Under the pieces are notes generated by a model that worked only from the letters and a program-made list of their open reading frames with translations, did not search any database and had not been told where the DNA came from. Shown in pieces: positions 1 to 3,416 of a DNA stretch of 5,425 bases. Source of the DNA: Frondihabitans sp. (GTDB taxonomy: Bacteria; Actinomycetota; Actinomycetes; Actinomycetales; Microbacteriaceae); NCBI GenBank assembly GCA_025464735.1, contig JAODMX010000293.1:1-5425 (forward strand), in the 5' to 3' direction. Positions within the stretch are counted from its first letter, which is position 1, and each line of letters starts with the position of its first letter. Both the position numbers and the translations under genes were made by a program.

Positions 1-1164
1 CGCATCACCCAGACCCGTGGTCGCCTCGCCGCTGATTCGTCGCGCAAGTACGACCTCGCGCTCGCGCTCTTCGAAGAGAACGTCGACGCTGACGCGCTGC
101 TGCGACTGCTCCAGGTGACGCCGTCGCAGGTCGTCACGCCGCTGATGTTCGAGTACCAGTTGCTCGATCGGGCTCGGAGCATCCAGAAACACATCGTGCT
201 GCCCGAAGGCGACGACGACCGGATCCTGAGGGCCGCGTCGTCCCTCCTTCAGCGCGGTGTCGCTCGCCTGACGCTTCTCGGCACGGAGTCCAGTGTCCGC
301 GCTCGCGGCGCAGCGCTCGGCCTCGACCTGTCGGATGCCGCTGTCCTCGACCCGAACGACCATGACCTCCAGACGAGGTTCGCCGTCGAGTACGCGAAGC
401 TTCGCGCGCACAAGGGCGTCACGATCGAGATGGCCATGGACACCGTCACAGACGTCTCGTACTTCGGCACCATGATGGTCAAGCTGGGGCTCGCCGACGG
501 CATGGTCTCCGGTGCCAAGCACACAACGGCGCACACGATCCGTCCCTCGTTCGAGGTCATCAAGACGCTGCCGGACGTGAGCGTCGTCTCCAGCGTTTTC
601 CTGATGGCGCTCGCCGACCGCGTGCTCGTCTACGGTGACTGCGCCGTCATCCCCGACCCGACCGCCGAGCAGCTGGCCGACATCGCGATCTCATCGGCGC
701 AGACCGCGGTGCAATTCGGCATCGAGCCGCGGATCGCGATGCTGAGCTATTCGACCGGTGATTCCGGATCCGGAGCCGACGTCGAGAAGGTCAGGGCAGC
801 GACCGCGCTGGTCAGGGAACGCCGACCCGACCTCCTCGTGGAGGGGCCGATTCAGTACGACGCCGCTGCCGACCCGACCGTCGCAGCCGCGAAGATGCCG
901 GGATCCGAAGTGGCCGGCCGTGCAACCGTCTTCATCTTCCCCGACCTCAACACCGGCAACAACACCTATAAGGCTGTGCAGCGAAGCGCGGGAGCCGTGG
1001 CCATCGGCCCGATTCTGCAGGGACTCCGGAAGCCCATCAACGACCTCTCCCGCGGAGCGCTCGTCTCGGACATCGTCAACACCGTCGCGATCACCGCCAT
1101 CCAGGCCGGCACCGAATCGTCCTCTTCTGACACACCTGTCGCCCCGGAAGGAGCAACTCTGTGA
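1..1164 (+). CDS. pta: Phosphate acetyltransferase, C-terminal part (5' end outside window)
   Basis: Phosphate acetyltransferase interconverts acetyl-CoA plus phosphate and acetyl-phosphate plus CoA in the cytoplasm; with acetate kinase it makes ATP and acetate or activates acetate. The frame is open from base 1, so the gene starts upstream; the GTG at 115 is internal, because the preceding codons (RITQTRGRLAADSS, then LALFEENVDADALLRLLQ) read as the end of the DRTGG-type regulatory region of the long, roughly 700-residue Pta form. The catalytic PTA/PTB domain follows from about 130: VTPLMFEYQLLDRAR, IVLPEGDDDRILRAA, MVSGAKHTTAHTIRPSFE, VLVYGDCAVIPDPTAEQLADIA, LSYSTGDSGSG, FPDLNTGNNTYKAVQRS and KPINDLSRGALVSDIVN. 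The Arg (1051-1053) and Asp (1069-1071) of the last motif match the catalytic or substrate-binding Arg/Asp pair known in archaeal Pta. A short Ser/Thr-rich tail ends the protein. The TGA overlaps the ackA start, indicating an operon. The identification is secure; only the missing N-terminus is unknown. Confidence 0.96.
   Translation, partial: RITQTRGRLAADSSRKYDLALALFEENVDADALLRLLQVTPSQVVTPLMFEYQLLDRARSIQKHIVLPEGDDDRILRAASSLLQRGVARLTLLGTESSVRARGAALGLDLSDAAVLDPNDHDLQTRFAVEYAKLRAHKGVTIEMAMDTVTDVSYFGTMMVKLGLADGMVSGAKHTTAHTIRPSFEVIKTLPDVSVVSSVFLMALADRVLVYGDCAVIPDPTAEQLADIAISSAQTAVQFGIEPRIAMLSYSTGDSGSGADVEKVRAATALVRERRPDLLVEGPIQYDAAADPTVAAAKMPGSEVAGRATVFIFPDLNTGNNTYKAVQRSAGAVAIGPILQGLRKPINDLSRGALVSDIVNTVAITAIQAGTESSSSDTPVAPEGATL
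1146..1153 (+). promoter_or_regulatory. Ribosome binding site of ackA inside the pta 3' end
   Basis: GGAAGGAG lies 7 nt before the GTG at 1161, a good Shine-Dalgarno match at normal spacing. It sits within the last codons of pta and decides the ackA start. Ribosomes finishing pta at the TGA (1162-1164) are already on the ackA start, so translational coupling is likely. Confidence 0.8.
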
Positions 1165-2354
1165 GCGCCGTTCTCGTCGTCAACTCCGGTTCGTCGTCGT
1201 TCAAGTATCAGTTGATCGAGCTCACGGGCGAGAAAACGCTCGCGTCGGGCCTTGTCGAGCGCATCGGTGAAGAGACAGGCTCGACGAAGCACAGGAACGT
1301 CGAGACGGGGGAGGAGACGACGAACGACTCCCAATCGATCGCAGACCACGCTGCCGGCTTCGCGCTGATGCTGGACGCCTTCCGCACTCACGGGCCCTCC
1401 TTCGACGAACACCCACTCATCGCCGTCGGGCATCGGGTGGTGCACGGCGGCTCGCAGTTCGATGAGGCCACCGTCGTCACCGACGAGGTCGAAGAGGCCA
1501 TCGAGAAGCTCTCCGCGCTTGCCCCGCTGCACAATCCCGCGAACCTCCAGGGCATCCGGGCCGCGAAAGAGGCGTTCCCCGACTCACCCCAGGTCGCCGT
1601 GTTCGACACGGCGTTCCACCAGACGCTCGCGCCCGCCGCCTACACCTATGCCATCGACGACGACCTCGCCCAGAAGCATCAGGTGCGCCGCTACGGATTC
1701 CACGGCACCTCGCACAAGTACGTCTCTGAGCAGGCCGCGGAGTTCCTCGGTCGACCTCTGGCCGAGCTGAAGATCATTGTGCTGCACATCGGCAACGGCG
1801 CTTCCGCCTGCGCCATCAGCGGTGGGCGGAGCATCGACACGTCGATGGGACTCACGCCTCTCGAGGGGCTCGTGATGGGGACCAGATCGGGCGATGTGGA
1901 TCCGGCCGTGATCTTCCATCTCCACCGCGAAGCCGGCCTCGACTTCGACGAGCTCGAGACCCTGCTCAACAAGCGCAGCGGACTGCTGGGGCTGACGGGC
2001 AACGGCGACATGCGCGACGTCCAGGACGCCGCCTCCCGGGGCGACGAGACGGCCGAGGCTGCGCTCGCGGTGTACCGCCATCGGATCCGCCACTACGTCG
2101 GTGCGTACGTGGCCGAGCTGGGTGGGCTCGACGCCCTCGTCTTCACAGCCGGTGTGGGGGAGAACAATGCGCTTCTTCGGCGCCGGACGCTTGCGGGGCT
2201 CGATTTTCTCGGGATCCGGATCGACGACGACAGGAACGAACTCGCCTCGCGCGATGCGCGCTACATCTCACCCGACGGCGCCGCAGTATCGGTGCTGGTC
2301 GTGCCGACCGACGAAGAACTCGAGATCGCGCGGCAGGCGGCTGCGCTGGTCTGA
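1161..2354 (+). CDS. ackA: Acetate kinase
   Basis: Acetate kinase transfers phosphate between acetyl-phosphate and ADP (acetyl-P + ADP to acetate + ATP, reversible), the partner step to Pta. The 397-residue product has the usual family length (about 400) and all signature blocks of the ASKHA-fold acetokinases: VLVVNSGSSSFKYQLIE (residues 4-20), GHRVVHGG (90-97), VFDTAFHQT (147-155), RRYGFHGTSHKYVS (176-189), IIVLHIGNGAS (205-215), GRSIDTSMGLTPLEG (222-236), MGTRSGDVDP (239-248), FTAGVGEN (328-335) and VPTDEELEIAR (381-391). By alignment to the Methanosarcina enzyme the active-site residues are present: Asn8, Ser13, Lys15, Arg92, Asp149, His181, Arg242 and Glu385. The start is the GTG whose last two bases begin the pta stop, preceded by GGAAGGAG. 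No intrinsic terminator follows; the convergent SDR gene ends 23 nt later. Nothing appears truncated or atypical. Confidence 0.97.
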   Translation: MSAVLVVNSGSSSFKYQLIELTGEKTLASGLVERIGEETGSTKHRNVETGEETTNDSQSIADHAAGFALMLDAFRTHGPSFDEHPLIAVGHRVVHGGSQFDEATVVTDEVEEAIEKLSALAPLHNPANLQGIRAAKEAFPDSPQVAVFDTAFHQTLAPAAYTYAIDDDLAQKHQVRRYGFHGTSHKYVSEQAAEFLGRPLAELKIIVLHIGNGASACAISGGRSIDTSMGLTPLEGLVMGTRSGDVDPAVIFHLHREAGLDFDELETLLNKRSGLLGLTGNGDMRDVQDAASRGDETAEAALAVYRHRIRHYVGAYVAELGGLDALVFTAGVGENNALLRRRTLAGLDFLGIRIDDDRNELASRDARYISPDGAAVSVLVVPTDEELEIARQAAALV

Positions 2355-2377
2355 GCTGCGTTCTCGCTGCCCGCTGG

Positions 2378-3067
2378 TCAGTAGCGAATCGTCGTGAGCG
2401 CGTCGCCGATGGGGAGTTCGCCCGACACGAGATCGAACTGGGTTCGCACGGCCGTGCCTTCGACGAGCGCGGTGGCCACGACCTGCGCGACATCGGCCCG
2501 TGGGATCCGGCCGCTCGGAAGGCGAGACCCGACAGCTACGAGCCCCGTGGGAGCGTCGTCGGTGAGACCACCCGGGCGCACAATCGTCCACTCCAGACCC
2601 GCGCGACCGCGGAGGTCGGCGTCGGCCTCGCTCTTGGCGCGCAGATAGACCTGGAACACGTCGTCCTCGGCCGCGGGAAGCTTTGCGCGTTCGGGATCGA
2701 AGTCGTCGGCGCGCATCGCCGACACCATTACGTAGCGGGACACGCCGGCCTTTTCTGCGGCATCCGCCAGGAGGATCGCTCCGTCGCGATCGATCGTGAG
2801 CTTTCGTTCGGCGCCACTCGCACCGCCGCCGCCCGCTGCAAAGACCACCGCGTCGGCTCCGTCGAGATGGCCGGACAGCGTATCGATGTCCGTGTGCTCC
2901 AGATCGAGCACGATCGCCCGCGCGCCGGCTCGCTCGAGATCGGACACCTGATCGGAGTTGCGGACAATGCCCACGGGGTCGTGACCGCCTTCGGAGAGCA
3001 GGCGTTCGAGTAGAAGGGCGATCTTGCCGTGACCACCGGCGATGACGATTCTCATGCCTCCATCCAA
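2378..3067 (-). CDS. NAD(P)-binding atypical short-chain dehydrogenase/reductase family protein
   Basis: A small Rossmann-fold protein of the NAD(P)H-binding (NmrA/atypical SDR, YhfK-like) group; its substrate is unknown and I do not assign one. Numbering from the internal ATG (3055; 225 residues), MRIVIAGGHGKIA gives the dinucleotide-binding GxxGxxA motif (Gly7, Gly10, Ala13). Asp51 in AIVLDLEH ends a beta strand, ADAVVFAAGGGG (67-78) is the next strand, SRYVMVSAM (106-114) carries the catalytic-type Ser112, and YLRAK (137-141) is the YxxxK motif, followed by WTIVRPGGLTDD (156-167). A catalytic SDR-type reaction is therefore possible. Start: the TTG at 3067 has AGGAGG six nt upstream and adds MDGG before the ATG. 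The ATG has only GGAGG one nt away, or AGGAGG 18 nt away, both poor spacings. Family members usually begin at the MRIVIAGG strand, so the ATG remains possible. The gene is convergent with ackA and downstream of the SRP RNA on the same strand. Confidence 0.88.
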   Translation of the reverse strand: MDGGMRIVIAGGHGKIALLLERLLSEGGHDPVGIVRNSDQVSDLERAGARAIVLDLEHTDIDTLSGHLDGADAVVFAAGGGGASGAERKLTIDRDGAILLADAAEKAGVSRYVMVSAMRADDFDPERAKLPAAEDDVFQVYLRAKSEADADLRGRAGLEWTIVRPGGLTDDAPTGLVAVGSRLPSGRIPRADVAQVVATALVEGTAVRTQFDLVSGELPIGDALTTIRY

Positions 3068-3073
3068 CCGCGC

Positions 3074-3079
3074 CCTCCT
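3074..3079 (-). promoter_or_regulatory. Ribosome binding site of the SDR gene, pointing to a TTG start
   Basis: On the minus strand AGGAGG is followed by six bases and then TTG (3067-3065), the strongest Shine-Dalgarno match near this gene. On the minus-strand RNA it sits between CCAACC (3093-3088) and GGUUGG (3069-3064), which are complementary. The inner CCUC (3085-3082) can pair with GAGG (3077-3074). The site may therefore be partly hidden in a hairpin. The Shine-Dalgarno call is solid; the occlusion is inference. Confidence 0.65.
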
Positions 3080-3104
3080 GCGAGGTGGGTTGGGGTGGGA
3101 CGGA

Positions 3105-3125
3105 ACACCGCTTTCCGGCCGGTGT
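3105..3125. repeat. Short inverted repeat in the SDR leader
   Basis: ACACCG (3105-3110) and CGGTGT (3120-3125) are perfect 6-base complementary arms around a 9-base loop. The repeat lies 38 nt upstream of the SDR TTG start and directly abuts the larger palindrome at 3126-3145. It could be an operator half or a leader hairpin. Short GC-rich arms like these also occur by chance, so no function is claimed. Confidence 0.35.
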
Positions 3126-3145
3126 ACCACGGCCGCGGCGGTGGT
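3126..3145. repeat. Twenty-base near-perfect palindrome upstream of the SDR gene
   Basis: ACCACGGCCG followed directly by CGGCGGTGGT is a dyad with 9 of 10 pairs matching (the sixth pair is G/G). Its centre is about 68 nt upstream of the SDR start. An uninterrupted dyad in an intergenic region is typical of a dimeric repressor site, but no regulator family's motif is recognised and no clear promoter is visible beside it. Confidence 0.4.
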
Positions 3146-3180
3146 GCTCCGGCCGAAATCGCGTGTGTCGCCGGGCCTGT

Positions 3181-3196
3181 TGCCCCCCCCGGGGCA
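3181..3196. repeat. GC hairpin containing a C8 run
   Basis: TGCCCC (3181-3186) and GGGGCA (3191-3196) pair perfectly around a CCCC loop, and the run of eight C (3183-3190) followed by four G is the longest homopolymer stretch here. It stands one base outside the SRP foldback. No T-tract follows on either strand, so it is not a classical intrinsic terminator. The run length is also a place where sequencing may be wrong. Confidence 0.5.
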
Positions 3197-3197
3197 C

Positions 3198-3260
3198 CTC
3201 TGGCGGGTGCGTGGGCGGCCTTTTTTGCGCGCGAAAAGACCCCCCACGCACCCGCCAGAG
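3198..3260. repeat. 63-nt foldback: inverted copy of the SRP RNA 3' strand
   Basis: The arm at 3198-3215 (CTCTGGCGGGTGCGTGGG) is the exact reverse complement of 3243-3260, which is the 3' strand of the SRP RNA gene on the minus strand. Inside these 18 perfect pairs come one G/G mismatch and then, on minus-strand RNA, eight more pairs (one of them U-G): 3241-3234 with 3217-3224. That leaves a 9-base GC-rich loop. The left arm lies wholly downstream of the predicted SRP RNA end. In RNA that reads past the U-run, this hairpin would take the strand needed for the SRP helix. No T-run follows the outer arm, so it is not a textbook terminator by itself. Confidence 0.85.
3234..3248 (-). terminator. 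Probable intrinsic terminator formed by the SRP RNA terminal helix and U-run
   Basis: The 3' strand of the GC-rich terminal helix (3248-3238, paired with 3325-3315) runs directly into UUUU (3237-3234). The RNA's own closing stem could thus act as the termination hairpin. The U-run is short and preceded by GUC, so leakage into the foldback downstream is plausible. Confidence 0.4.
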
Positions 3261-3325
3261 CCGGGTTACCCTTGCTGCATTTCTGCCCTGGGGGAGTTGG
3301 CCTGGATGGCGCCACGTGGGGAGCC
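3234..3325 (-). ncRNA. ffs: Signal recognition particle RNA, small bacterial (4.5S) type
   Basis: This is the RNA scaffold of the signal recognition particle: it binds Ffh and stimulates its GTPase with FtsY for co-translational membrane targeting. On the minus strand the conserved helix 8 core is plain: CAGG (3290-3287), stem-loop GCA-GAAA-UGC (3286-3277, a GNRA tetraloop), then AGCA (3276-3273) and AGGGUAAC. CAGG opposite AGCA is the symmetric internal loop that contacts the Ffh M domain. Further helices are GCC/GGC, CCAG/CUGG and an 11-pair terminal helix (two G-U pairs among the outer pairs) of GGCUCCCCACG (3325-3315) with CGUGGGGGGUC (3248-3238), ending in UUUU (3237-3234). The length is about 92 nt, close to the usual 95-115. 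A -10 box seven nt before 3325 supports the 5' end. The gene is divergent from dnaX, a neighbour also seen in other bacteria. The ends are uncertain by a few bases. Confidence 0.93.
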
Positions 3326-3361
3326 GTGGATCAGTTTAGCGGAGTTCGCGGGGGCTCAGAA
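3326..3361 (-). promoter_or_regulatory. Predicted promoter of the SRP RNA gene
   Basis: On the minus strand the -10 candidate TAAACT (3338-3333) has T, A and final T of the consensus. It stands seven bases before 3325, which is independently the first paired base of the RNA's terminal helix. A weak -35 candidate TTCTGA (3361-3356, 3 of 6 matches) lies 17 nt upstream of it. The agreement of box spacing and RNA end is the main support; the -35 is poor. Confidence 0.55.
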
Positions 3362-3383
3362 ACGGCGTTCTCGAGGGGACGGG

Positions 3384-3410
3384 TCGACTGTCGGTGGCGC
3401 CGACTACTCT
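3384..3410 (+). promoter_or_regulatory. Predicted promoter of dnaX, implying leaderless mRNA
   Basis: TACTCT (3405-3410) is a -10 candidate whose spacing places the transcription start at or beside the GTG start codon at 3417. TCGACT (3384-3389) matches TTGACA at 4 of 6 positions but with a short 15-nt spacer. An inverted repeat, GTCGG (3390-3394) and CCGAC (3400-3404), fills exactly that spacer. No purine-rich Shine-Dalgarno precedes the GTG, which fits leaderless translation, common in actinobacteria. Confidence 0.5.
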
Positions 3411-3416
3411 TGGTCC

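Noticed and set aside
115..117. GTG at 115 as the true pta start, giving a short Pta
   Set aside because: The frame is open to base 1 with family-like sequence upstream, and no ribosome binding site precedes this GTG.
966..2093. Several minus-strand and alternate-frame open frames across pta and ackA
   Set aside because: They are antisense or shifted readings of strongly conserved enzymes, rich in Arg/Ser/Pro as expected from GC-rich shadows, with no domain signal.
2352..2380. Possible bidirectional terminator between convergent ackA and SDR genes
   Set aside because: The 23-base gap has no stable stem followed by a T-run on either strand; only a direct CTGGTC repeat is seen.
3101..3220. 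A second SRP RNA on the plus strand, suggested by the SRP-like 3' arm followed by six T at 3198-3226
   Set aside because: The essential core (CAGG, GNRA stem-loop, AGCA) and a matching 5' strand are absent upstream on the plus strand, so it is only a partial inverted copy.
2378..3247. Extended 289-residue version of the SDR protein starting at 3247
   Set aside because: It would begin inside the SRP RNA gene, and its first 60 or so residues are basic, low-complexity and unlike the family; the conserved fold begins at MRIVIAGG.
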